Part shown: positions 34,847 through 42,480 of the stretch, in pieces
Layout: each line of letters starts with the position of its first letter
How positions within the stretch are numbered: position 1 is the stretch's first letter
NCBI RefSeq assembly: GCF_007713735.2
Contig: NZ_VMNW02000003.1
Span: forward strand, 124,001 to 188,000
Direction of reading: 5' to 3'
Source of the DNA: Amycolatopsis acidicola
GTDB lineage: Bacteria; Actinomycetota; Actinomycetes; Mycobacteriales; Pseudonocardiaceae
DNA length: 64,000 nt
Program-made: the position numbers and the translations under genes
The notes under the pieces: generated by a model
Databases searched by the model: none
The model's input: the letters and a program-made list of their open reading frames with translations, nothing else
Told to the model about the DNA's origin: nothing

Positions 34847-35746
34847 ATGCGACTGCGACGCAGCGAACTGTCCACCCCTGGCAGCAGCGACAAGATGCTC
34901 GCCAAGGCCGCCGCCAGCGACGCCGATCTCGTCTTCTGCGATCTCGAGGATTCCGTTGCCCCGGCGGAAAAAGTCGCCGCCCGGGAAAAGGTCGTGCACG
35001 CGTTGCGCACCCACGACTGGAAACCGGCCACGCGCGCGGTACGGATCAACGACCTGGAAACCCACTACGCCTACCGCGACATCATCGACGTCGTCTCCGG
35101 TGCCCGCGAGGCGCTCGACGTGATCATCGTCCCCAAGATCAAGTCCGCTCGCGACGTGTGGTGGGTGGACAAACTGCTGACCCAGCTGGAAACGGATCTG
35201 GGGCTGGGCAAGCGGATCGGGATCGAGGTGCTGATCGAAGAGGTCGAGGCGATGATCGACGTCGAGCGGATCGCGCGGGCCTCACCCCGCCTCGAAGCGC
35301 TGATCTTCGGCCCCGGCGACTACTCCGCCTCGCAGGGCGTGCGGGTCAAGGACCTCGGCGACGGCGACGGCAGCTATCCCGGCGACCTGTGGCACTACGC
35401 CCGCAACAAGATCGCCATCGCCGCGCGGGCGGCCAGGATCGACGCCATCGACGGCCCCTTCGCCGCCTTCTCCGACCCCGAGGGCTACCAGCGGCAGGCG
35501 AAACTCGCGCACACGCTCGGGTTCAGCGGGAAATGGGCCATCCACCCCAGCCAGATCGCGCTCGGCAACGAGGAATTCGCCCCCAGGCCGGAGGAGATCG
35601 CCCAGGCCCGCAAGCTCGTCGAAGCCTTCGACGAGGCGCAGGCCAAGGGGCTCGGCGCGGTCGCCGTCGACGGCACCATGGTCGACATCGCCTCCGTCCG
35701 GATCCTCCGCGTGACGCTCGACCAGGCCGACGCGCTCGGCCTGTGA
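34847..35746 (+). CDS. HpcH/CitE-type lyase, malyl-/citramalyl-CoA lyase-like
   Basis: A 299-residue TIM-barrel lyase of the CitE/Mcl family. Substrate and metal motifs are RSELSTPGSSDKMLAKAAAS, DLVFCDLEDSVAP with the metal-binding Glu/Asp, GIEVLIEEVEAM, and LIFGPGDYSASQGV typical of malyl-CoA or beta-methylmalyl-CoA lyases. GKWAIHPSQIAL closes the active site. In the proposed pathway it would split citramalyl-CoA to acetyl-CoA and pyruvate. It starts 18 bp after the CoA-transferase. Confidence 0.92.
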   Translation: MRLRRSELSTPGSSDKMLAKAAASDADLVFCDLEDSVAPAEKVAAREKVVHALRTHDWKPATRAVRINDLETHYAYRDIIDVVSGAREALDVIIVPKIKSARDVWWVDKLLTQLETDLGLGKRIGIEVLIEEVEAMIDVERIARASPRLEALIFGPGDYSASQGVRVKDLGDGDGSYPGDLWHYARNKIAIAARAARIDAIDGPFAAFSDPEGYQRQAKLAHTLGFSGKWAIHPSQIALGNEEFAPRPEEIAQARKLVEAFDEAQAKGLGAVAVDGTMVDIASVRILRVTLDQADALGL

Positions 35747-35779
35747 ACCCTGTCCGGCACAACGACGTGTGAGGCATCC

Positions 35780-37174
35780 ATGACTGCTCCCGGTACCGGC
35801 CCGCGGCTGCTGGCCAGATTCGGCCGCATCCCGGTCGCCACCCGTTCCCATCTCGGCTGGGCGTTCCTGCTCGCCGGCGTGTTCCTGTTCGAACTGGCCG
35901 ATCTCAACACGTTCGCGCTCGTCGCCCCCGAACTGCGCAAGCAGTGGCATCTCAGCGTCGCGAGCGTCGGGCTCGTGACCGGGCTCGGGTTCGTCGGCAT
36001 GTTCTTCGGCTCGTGGATCGGCGGCTGGCTTTCCGACCGCTACGGCCGGAAGAAGCCGCTCATCTGGTCTTCGGTGTGGTTCTCGGTGTGCTCCGTGCTG
36101 TCGGCGTTCACCGCGAACCTGGCTCTGCTGGGCGTTTTCCGCGTGCTCACCGGCGTCGGGCTGACCGCGATGACCGCCGTCGCGCTGACCTACGTCTCCG
36201 AGATGTACCCGCGCGAGCTGCGCGGCCGGTACCTGGCGCTGATCTTCGGGATGGGGCTGGCCGGGATCCCGTTGATCTCGTGGTTCGCCCGCGCCGTCGT
36301 GCCCAGTGGCACCAACGGCTGGCGCTGGGTGTTCCTGATCGGCGGGCTGGGCCTGGTGATCGCCGTGCTGATGGTGCGGTTCCTGCCCGAATCCGTCCGC
36401 TGGCAGGTGGCGAACGGGACCGGGGACCGCGCCGAGGCGCTCGTCGCCCGCCTCGAAGGACAGGCCGTGGCCAAGCTCGGCCGGGACCTGCCCGAGCCGG
36501 TCGTCCTCACCGAGGCGGCGCCCGCGAAGGGCGGTCTCCGCGAACTGTTCAGCGAGCAGTACCGGCGCCGCACCATCGTGTTCTTCATCGCCAGCATCTT
36601 CGCCGTGGTCGGCTTCTACGGGTACAACAGCTTCGTGCCCACGCTGCTCGTCGAGCGCGGCTTCGATGTGGTGCAAAGCCTGACCTACACCAGCATCGTG
36701 CAGCTGGGCGCGCTGCCCGGCGCCTTCATCGCCTGGCTGTTCACCGACCGCTGGGAACGCAAGTACAGCCTCGGCGTCTGCTACCTGCTCATCACCGCGC
36801 TGGCGCTGGTCTACGGTTTCGCCGACCAGGCACCGGTGATCCTCGTGTCCGGGTTCCTCATCGCGATGCTGCTGCAGACCTCCACCGTGCTGGCGTTCAC
36901 CTACGGGCCGGAGATCTTCCCGACCGAGCTGCGCGGGCTGGGCGGTGGACTCGGCAACGGGCTCGGCAGGCTGGCGACTTTCGGCGGCAGCAACCTGTTG
37001 CCGGTCATCTTCACGAGCTTCGGCTACACCGCCGTGTTCGTGTATGTCGCCGCCGCGCTCGCGATCAGCGCGGTCGCGTTCCTCGGCTGGGGTGAACGGA
37101 CCACCCGCCGGTCGCTGGAAACCGTCAGCGCCGACGCGGGAACCTCGCCCTTGTCGGAGACCACGCCACAGTGA
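35780..37174 (+). CDS. MFS transporter, probable organic-acid permease
   Basis: A 464-residue, 12-segment MFS protein. The loop 2-3 signature is GGWLSDRYGRKKPLIWSSVW, and YPRELRGRYLALIFGMGLAG and FPTELRGLGGGLGNGLGRL are typical of the aromatic-acid/dicarboxylate:H+ symporter group. A cytosolic loop of about 60 residues separates the halves. As the last gene of the prpD operon, 33 bp after the lyase, it probably imports the substrate of the pathway. Confidence 0.88.
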   Translation: MTAPGTGPRLLARFGRIPVATRSHLGWAFLLAGVFLFELADLNTFALVAPELRKQWHLSVASVGLVTGLGFVGMFFGSWIGGWLSDRYGRKKPLIWSSVWFSVCSVLSAFTANLALLGVFRVLTGVGLTAMTAVALTYVSEMYPRELRGRYLALIFGMGLAGIPLISWFARAVVPSGTNGWRWVFLIGGLGLVIAVLMVRFLPESVRWQVANGTGDRAEALVARLEGQAVAKLGRDLPEPVVLTEAAPAKGGLRELFSEQYRRRTIVFFIASIFAVVGFYGYNSFVPTLLVERGFDVVQSLTYTSIVQLGALPGAFIAWLFTDRWERKYSLGVCYLLITALALVYGFADQAPVILVSGFLIAMLLQTSTVLAFTYGPEIFPTELRGLGGGLGNGLGRLATFGGSNLLPVIFTSFGYTAVFVYVAAALAISAVAFLGWGERTTRRSLETVSADAGTSPLSETTPQ

Positions 37175-37180
37175 CGCGTG

Positions 37181-37203
37181 GCCCGGCTGCGGGCCAGCCG
37201 GGC
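37181..37203. terminator. Hairpin between MFS gene and convergent LLM gene
   Basis: GCCCGGCT (37181-37188) and AGCCGGGC (37196-37203) form a perfect 8-bp stem with a 7-base loop in the 31-bp gap. It is probably a shared terminator. Confidence 0.6.
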
Positions 37204-37205
37204 AT

Positions 37206-38096
37206 TCAGGACACCCGGGGCATGACCTCCGCGGCGAGGCGCTCCATCTGCCCGGCCTGGTCCCGCACCGGGGTGAAGAGGATCATCTCCGCACCGGCGT
37301 CGGCCACTTCCTGCACGCCGCGCACGCATTCCTCCGGCGTGCCCGCCACGGCGACGTCCTGCAGGGCGTTGGTGCCGTAGATGCTGAACAGACCCTCAGC
37401 CACGTGCCGGCGCGCGGCGTCGCCATTGTCGTCGACGTCGATGTAGACCCGTTTGGCGATCGGGAAGTCCGGGTTCGCCTTCCGCACGATCTGCACCTGT
37501 TCGGCGAACTTCGCGGTGGTGCTCGAACCGGCGCCGAAGAACCCGTCGCCGAGGCGGACGGCGCGGGCGAGCGCGTTGGGGTGGCTGCCGCCGAACCACA
37601 CCGGCGGGCCGGGTTTCTGGAACGGTTTCGGCTCCATCCCGGCGTCTTCCAGCTGCCAGAAGCGGCCGTCGAACGTGACGCTCGGCTGCGTCCACAGCTC
37701 CCGCATCACCTGCAGGCCCTCGGTGAACCGGGACACGAGACCCTCCGCGCTGACGCCGAACGCGGCGAACGGGCGGCGCTTCCCGCCGGTGCCGATGCCG
37801 ACCTCCAGCCTGCCGCGGGTGACCTGGTCGAGCGAGCTCAGGTGCTTGGCGAGGTGCACGGGATTGTGCAGCGGGGTCACGAAAACCGAGCAGCCGAGCC
37901 GCAGCGTGTCGGTGCACGCGGCGGCGTACGTCATGGTCACGAGCGGGCTCAGGTGCGGCATCGTGCCGAGGATCTGCTCCTGCGTCCAGCCGCTGTGGAA
38001 GCCGAGTGCTTCGGCGCGCTGGACGTACGCGCGGAAGGCCGCCGGGTCGAACTCACCGTCGGCCACGAACTGCGGGATCGAGATCGCGAAACGCAT
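37206..38096 (-). CDS. LLM-class F420-dependent oxidoreductase
   Basis: A 296-residue luciferase-like barrel. Visible motifs are AISIPQFVADGEFDPAAFRA, RLGCSVFVTPLHNPVHLAKH, GRLEVGIGTGGKRRPF and VWFGGSHPNALARAVRLGDG, matching mycobacterial-type F420 oxidoreductases. The substrate cannot be told from sequence. It is divergent from another LLM-family gene across 51 bp. F420 use is the family default in actinomycetes, but FMN cannot be excluded. Confidence 0.87.
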   Translation of the reverse strand: MRFAISIPQFVADGEFDPAAFRAYVQRAEALGFHSGWTQEQILGTMPHLSPLVTMTYAAACTDTLRLGCSVFVTPLHNPVHLAKHLSSLDQVTRGRLEVGIGTGGKRRPFAAFGVSAEGLVSRFTEGLQVMRELWTQPSVTFDGRFWQLEDAGMEPKPFQKPGPPVWFGGSHPNALARAVRLGDGFFGAGSSTTAKFAEQVQIVRKANPDFPIAKRVYIDVDDNGDAARRHVAEGLFSIYGTNALQDVAVAGTPEECVRGVQEVADAGAEMILFTPVRDQAGQMERLAAEVMPRVS

Positions 38097-38147
38097 GTCA
38101 CGACCCTAGAGGGAATCGAGCGCCGCGGCAGCGATGTTGACCACGGT

Positions 38148-39176
38148 ATGAGGCTTTCGGTGCTCGACAGGTCGCGGACCAGGCGCGGGGCGGACCACGC
38201 CGCGGCGCTGCGGGACACGGTCGAGTTCGCCGTGCAGGCGGAAAAGCTCGGCTACCACCGGTTTTGGGTGTCCGAGCACCACAGCGTGCCCGGTGTCGCC
38301 GGCTCGGCGCCCACCGTGCTAGCCGCGGCGGTGGCGGCGTCGACGGACAAGATCCGCGTCGGCACCGGCGGCGTGATGCTGCCCAACCACCGGCCGCTGG
38401 TCGTCGCGGAGCAGTTCGGGGTGCTGGCGTCGCTGTACCCGGGGCGGATCGACATGGGGCTGGGCCGGTCGGTCGGGTTCACCGGCGGCATCCGGCGCGC
38501 GCTCGGCCACGACAAGGACGACGCGGACCGCTTCGGCGAGCAGGTCCGGCTGCTGCTCGGCTACCTCGACGGCACGCAGCAGGACCACCCCGGCGTGCAT
38601 GCGTTCCCGGCCGAGGGGCTGCGGATCCCGCCGTTCATCCTGGCCACGGGCGCCGGCGCGGGCCTCGCCGCCGAGCTGGGGCTGCCGCTCGTGATCGCCA
38701 ACGTCCGCGGCGAGGAGCGCATGATGGCGGCGATCGAGCGCTACCGCGAGAACTTCCGGCCGTCGACCTGGTCGCCTTACCCGTACGTCGTCGTCTCCGC
38801 CACCATCGCGGTGGCCGAAACCGCCGAACAGGCCGAGCGCCTGCTGCTGCCGGAAGCGTGGGCGGCGGCGTATTCCCGCACCCACGGTGAGTTCCCTCCG
38901 CTCATCCCGGCGGACGAGATCCCCCGCGACATGACGGCCCGCGAACGGCGCGTGTTCACCGACGCGCTGCGCGGCCAGATTCGCGGCACGGAGGAGGAGG
39001 TGGCTCGTGAACTCGACGGACTCGTCGCGCGCACGGGTGCGGACGAAATCCTGGTCACCACAAGCACTTTCGACCGCGCCGAGCTGCTCGATTCCCACCG
39101 GCGGTTAGCCGTCCTGCAAGGTGCGCAGACCGGTGAGCATGATGCCGAGGCTGTAGGCGAACGTCTCCTCGGCTGA
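38148..39176 (+). CDS. Luciferase-like flavin monooxygenase (MsnO8-type LLM)
   Basis: A 342-residue member of the LLM group that begins with LSVLDRS. The typical patterns follow: YHRFWVSEHHSVPGVAGSAP, IRVGTGGVMLPNHRPLVVAE and YPGRIDMGLGRSVGF. Members use reduced FMN or F420. ATG 38148 has only a weak ribosome binding site. The last 24 codons overlap the convergent TetR gene by 72 bp, unusually long, which suggests antisense pairing of the two mRNAs. Confidence 0.87.
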   Translation: MRLSVLDRSRTRRGADHAAALRDTVEFAVQAEKLGYHRFWVSEHHSVPGVAGSAPTVLAAAVAASTDKIRVGTGGVMLPNHRPLVVAEQFGVLASLYPGRIDMGLGRSVGFTGGIRRALGHDKDDADRFGEQVRLLLGYLDGTQQDHPGVHAFPAEGLRIPPFILATGAGAGLAAELGLPLVIANVRGEERMMAAIERYRENFRPSTWSPYPYVVVSATIAVAETAEQAERLLLPEAWAAAYSRTHGEFPPLIPADEIPRDMTARERRVFTDALRGQIRGTEEEVARELDGLVARTGADEILVTTSTFDRAELLDSHRRLAVLQGAQTGEHDAEAVGERLLG

Positions 39177-39719
39177 GCCCGCCTTGCCGTATCCCTCGCG
39201 GATCGCTTGGACCAAGGCCGGAAGTCGTTGCGCCTCAACGAGTTCCCGCACATCCTCGTCCGACGGCGGGCTTTGCTCCTCGACCGTGCGCCCGATCACG
39301 AACCACAGCAACGCCGACGCCCCGCGCCCCGCTGACGGGTAGTCGAAACCCGCGCCGTGCAGGACCTCGATGCACGAGTTCAGCAGCAGACCCAGCGACG
39401 CGGCGCGGTTGAGGTCCGCGCCCGAAGCGACCCGGGCGCCGTCCTGATGTGCCAACAGCGCCCGCCGCAGCGCGTGCGCCGCGGATTCGAGCCACTCCCA
39501 CCACACGCCCCGCGGCTCGCCGAGGCGGGCCAGTTCGCCGGCGAGCATGGCATCCGTCAGATAGTCCAGCAGGGCGCGTTTGTTCGCGAAATGCCAGTAC
39601 AACGCGGGGGCCTGGACATTCAGCTCCGCCGCGATCCGACGCAACGTCAGCTTCTCCAGCCCATGCTCGTCCAACAGGCGCAAAGCCACCGACACTGCCA
39701 GTTCCCGATCGACACCCAC
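39105..39719 (-). CDS. TetR-family repressor, TetR_C type
   Basis: A 204-residue repressor close to the classical TetR subgroup. The helix-turn-helix reads LTLRRIAAELNVQAPALYWH at residues about 24-43, followed by FANKRALLDYLTDAML. The C-terminal TetR_C domain binds the ligand. The GTG start lies eight bases from a perfect palindrome. A second palindrome covers the ribosome binding site of the divergent monooxygenase. It should repress itself and that gene until a ligand, perhaps a drug, is bound. Confidence 0.93.
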   Translation of the reverse strand: MGVDRELAVSVALRLLDEHGLEKLTLRRIAAELNVQAPALYWHFANKRALLDYLTDAMLAGELARLGEPRGVWWEWLESAAHALRRALLAHQDGARVASGADLNRAASLGLLLNSCIEVLHGAGFDYPSAGRGASALLWFVIGRTVEEQSPPSDEDVRELVEAQRLPALVQAIREGYGKAGSAEETFAYSLGIMLTGLRTLQDG

Positions 39720-39726
39720 CTTGACA

Positions 39727-39742
39727 CCTTAACAAGTTAAGG
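39727..39742. promoter_or_regulatory. TetR operator 1
   Basis: CCTTAAC-AA-GTTAAGG is a perfect inverted repeat eight bases upstream of the tetR GTG. It shares its CTTAAC/GTTAAG half sites with operator 2, 33 bp away centre to centre, about three helical turns. Confidence 0.85.
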
Positions 39743-39760
39743 ACATGCTGGCGACTGCGG

Positions 39761-39774
39761 CTTAACTAGTTAAG
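39761..39774. promoter_or_regulatory. TetR operator 2
   Basis: CTTAACTAGTTAAG is a perfect 14-bp palindrome. It overlaps the TAAGGAG ribosome binding site of the flavin monooxygenase, so repressor binding would block that gene directly. Confidence 0.87.
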
Positions 39775-39782
39775 GAGACGTC

Positions 39783-41186
39783 ATGGACGTGATCATCGCG
39801 GGCGCCGGCCCGGTCGGCCTGCTGCTCGCCGCGGAGCTGGCGCTGCACGACGTCGACGTGGTGGTGCTGGAGAAACTGCCGCGGCCGACGGGGTTTTCGA
39901 AGGCCGCCGGACTGCACGCGCGCAGCACCGAAAGTATGGAGCTGAGAGGCCTCGTCGACCTGCTCACCGAACGCGGCCGCCAATGGTTCGAAGACGGGTT
40001 CGCCGATCGACCGGAGTTGCTCGCGAAACTGAGGGAAAGCGGCAATCTGCCGGTGCCAGGGCATTTCGCCGGAATCCAGAAACTCCGCCACGACCTGCTC
40101 GACACGAACCACCCCGGCCTGCTCGGCATCCCGCAGTCCGCGCTGGAAGACGCGCTCGCCGGGCACGCCGCGCACCTCGGCGCGAAAATCCAGCGGGGTA
40201 AGGAAGTTCTCGGCGTCGAGCAGGACGACGACGGCGTCACCGTGCACACCGGCGACAGCTCGTTGCGCGCCGAATACCTCGTCGGCTGCGATGGCGGACG
40301 AAGCGTGGTGCGCAAGCTCGCCGGGTTTTCCTTCCCCGGCCACGAACCGACCACCACGTCCTGGCTCGCCGACATCGCCGTGCCGGAGTTGCTGGGCCAG
40401 CCGGCCAAGGGGCACCGGCGCACCCCGGGCGGCACCATGCTCGTCACGCCGTTCCGCATCCTCGTCACCGAGAAAGGCGTTGCGCCGCACCAGGATCCGG
40501 TCACTGTGGCGGAGGTCGAGGCCGCCGTCAGCCGGGTCGCCGGGCAGGAGATCCGGTTCCGTGCGGAGCCGAAGTGGATCTCCCGCTTCACCGACGTCAC
40601 CCGGCTCGCCGAGCCCTACCGCCTCGGCCGCGTGCTGCTGGCGGGCGACGCCGCGCACGTGCACGCGCCCTCGGGCGGGCAGGGGCTCAACCTCGGCCTG
40701 CAGGACGCGATGAACCTCGGCTGGAAACTCGCCGCGGCCGTCGCGGGCTGGGCGCCGCCCGGCCTGCTGGACACCTACGGCACCGAGCGCAGGCCCGTCG
40801 CCGCGCGCGTCCTGCACAACACCCGGGCACAGACAGCGCTCGCCTTCGGGGCCGACGCGCTGCACGACGTGTTCGCCGAGCTGATGGACCTGGAGCAGGT
40901 GAACCGCCACCTCGGCGAGATGATCACCGGCGTCAACCTGCGCTACGACTTCGGCCCGGACAACCCCCGCGTCGGCGCCTTCGTGCCCGCGCCGCTGCGC
41001 TCGCTGCTTCGCAACGGGCGCCCGGTGCTGACGGGCGCGAACGCCGAGGGCTGGCAAGACCGCGTCGACACAGCGCCCGGCGACGAGCCGATGCTGGTGC
41101 GCCCCGACGGTTACGTCGTGTGGGCCGGAGAAGGGCCGGTGACCGACGTCCTCACTCGGTGGTTCGGTCCGCCGTCAGCTTCTTGA
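39783..41186 (+). CDS. FAD-dependent aromatic monooxygenase, rifampicin monooxygenase (Rox)-like
   Basis: A 467-residue class A flavoprotein hydroxylase. It shows DVIIAGAGPVGLLLAAELAL (FAD fold), GLHARSTESMELRGL, YLVGCDGGRSVVRKLAG, and RVLLAGDAAHVHAPSGGQGL near residue 285. The arrangement SKAAGLHARS, a GIPQ segment and the length are close to rifampicin monooxygenases, though other antibiotic hydroxylases share them. It is controlled by the divergent TetR. Drug inactivation or late tailoring of an aromatic natural product is the likely role. The 3' end overlaps the convergent GT87 gene by 35 bp. Confidence 0.85.
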   Translation: MDVIIAGAGPVGLLLAAELALHDVDVVVLEKLPRPTGFSKAAGLHARSTESMELRGLVDLLTERGRQWFEDGFADRPELLAKLRESGNLPVPGHFAGIQKLRHDLLDTNHPGLLGIPQSALEDALAGHAAHLGAKIQRGKEVLGVEQDDDGVTVHTGDSSLRAEYLVGCDGGRSVVRKLAGFSFPGHEPTTTSWLADIAVPELLGQPAKGHRRTPGGTMLVTPFRILVTEKGVAPHQDPVTVAEVEAAVSRVAGQEIRFRAEPKWISRFTDVTRLAEPYRLGRVLLAGDAAHVHAPSGGQGLNLGLQDAMNLGWKLAAAVAGWAPPGLLDTYGTERRPVAARVLHNTRAQTALAFGADALHDVFAELMDLEQVNRHLGEMITGVNLRYDFGPDNPRVGAFVPAPLRSLLRNGRPVLTGANAEGWQDRVDTAPGDEPMLVRPDGYVVWAGEGPVTDVLTRWFGPPSAS

Positions 41187-42417
41187 GCCGCAGCGCCACC
41201 ACGGCGAACGCGATGACGGTCAGCCAGATGTAGGCGTTGTGGTAGACGACGCCGAGGTGCCCCCACGACGGGATGGTGATCACCGTGCTCTGGTCCGAGC
41301 CCAGCAGCATCAGCACGCCGCCCGACGCGACCACGCCCGCGAGCACCAGCGCGATCCACCAACCCCAGGCCCAGCGGCGCAACGACGCGTCCAGCAGGTA
41401 GATCATCAGCGCCCCCAGCCACACCCAGTGGTGCACCCAGGAGTACGGGGAGACCGCGGTGGTGGCCAGCCCGCACAACGTCACGGCGAGCAGCTCCTGG
41501 TTGCCGAACGACAGCCGCCGCGCGAGCAGCAGGCACGCCACCGCGAGCACGGCGACCAGCACCAGCCACAGCAGCTGATAGCCACCGGTGAGGCCGATGC
41601 TGCGGGCGAACATCCCGCGCAGCGACTCGTTCTGCGGGTTCTCCGGCACGCCGACACGGGTCGGGTCGGCGAAGGCACCGGACCAGAACGTCTTCGAATC
41701 GTGCGGCATCACGAGGAACCCGATGACGACCGTGGCCACGAACGACAGCGCCGAAACGAGCGCGGCCCGGTAGCGCTTGCTGAACAGGAAGTACAGCACG
41801 AAGAACGCGGGCGTCAGCTTGATCCCGGCCGCGATCCCGGTGAGGATCCCCTTGCCGCGGAAGGAGTCCGGCAGCGCCATGTCGACCAGCACCAGCGTCA
41901 TCAGCAGGATGTTGATCTGGCCGAACGCCATCGTCTCGCGGACCGGCTCGACCCACAGCAGCAGCGCGGCGACCGGCAGGCTGAAGATCACCAGCTTCAC
42001 GTCGCGCCGGTAGTTCAACATCGCCAGCGCGGCCCACACGCCCACCGCGAGGATCACGAAGTCCCCGAACGAGCCGACGACGGTGAACACGTCGCCGTGC
42101 AGCTTCGCCAGCGGCACGAACAGCAGCGCCGCGAAGGGCGCGTACACGAACTCCCACACGCCGCGCGTGTTGCCGAGCAGCGGGGTGTCGTAGACCGAGT
42201 GGCCGTCGAGGACGCGCTGGCCCGCGATCTGGTAGACGCCGAGGTCCTTCAGGTGCATCAGGGTGCCCATGTTCGCGAGCACTTCCTTGACGTACCAGGC
42301 GCCGGCGAACGCGCCGATCACCAGCACCGTCCAGAACACGGCCGTGTCGAGGGTGCGTCTCGCCGGCGCCGCGGGCGTCGGCTCGGCAGCCGGAGCCTCG
42401 ATGGCGGGTGACGGCAC
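41152..42417 (-). CDS. GT87-family polyprenyl-phosphate-dependent mannosyltransferase
   Basis: A 421-residue integral membrane protein with about ten hydrophobic segments, typical of GT87 (DUF2029) alpha-1,2-mannosyltransferases of actinobacterial lipoglycans. Motifs include DLGVYQIAGQRVLDGHSVYD in the first extracytoplasmic loop, FVYAPFAALLFVPLA, FGQINILLMTLVLVD and ITGVAAGIKLTP-like LTGIAAGIKLTPAF. A Pro/Ala-rich cytosolic N terminus precedes the first segment. The GTG start has only a GGGGG upstream. Acceptors could be lipomannan or arabinogalactan-type polymers. Confidence 0.88.
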   Translation of the reverse strand: MPSPAIEAPAAEPTPAAPARRTLDTAVFWTVLVIGAFAGAWYVKEVLANMGTLMHLKDLGVYQIAGQRVLDGHSVYDTPLLGNTRGVWEFVYAPFAALLFVPLAKLHGDVFTVVGSFGDFVILAVGVWAALAMLNYRRDVKLVIFSLPVAALLLWVEPVRETMAFGQINILLMTLVLVDMALPDSFRGKGILTGIAAGIKLTPAFFVLYFLFSKRYRAALVSALSFVATVVIGFLVMPHDSKTFWSGAFADPTRVGVPENPQNESLRGMFARSIGLTGGYQLLWLVLVAVLAVACLLLARRLSFGNQELLAVTLCGLATTAVSPYSWVHHWVWLGALMIYLLDASLRRWAWGWWIALVLAGVVASGGVLMLLGSDQSTVITIPSWGHLGVVYHNAYIWLTVIAFAVVALRLKKLTADRTTE

Positions 42418-42480
42418 GATTACCCCCAGGTGGGACTTGACTTCAGCGACTGATGGTGAACGCCAAGAGTACCGGGCCTG

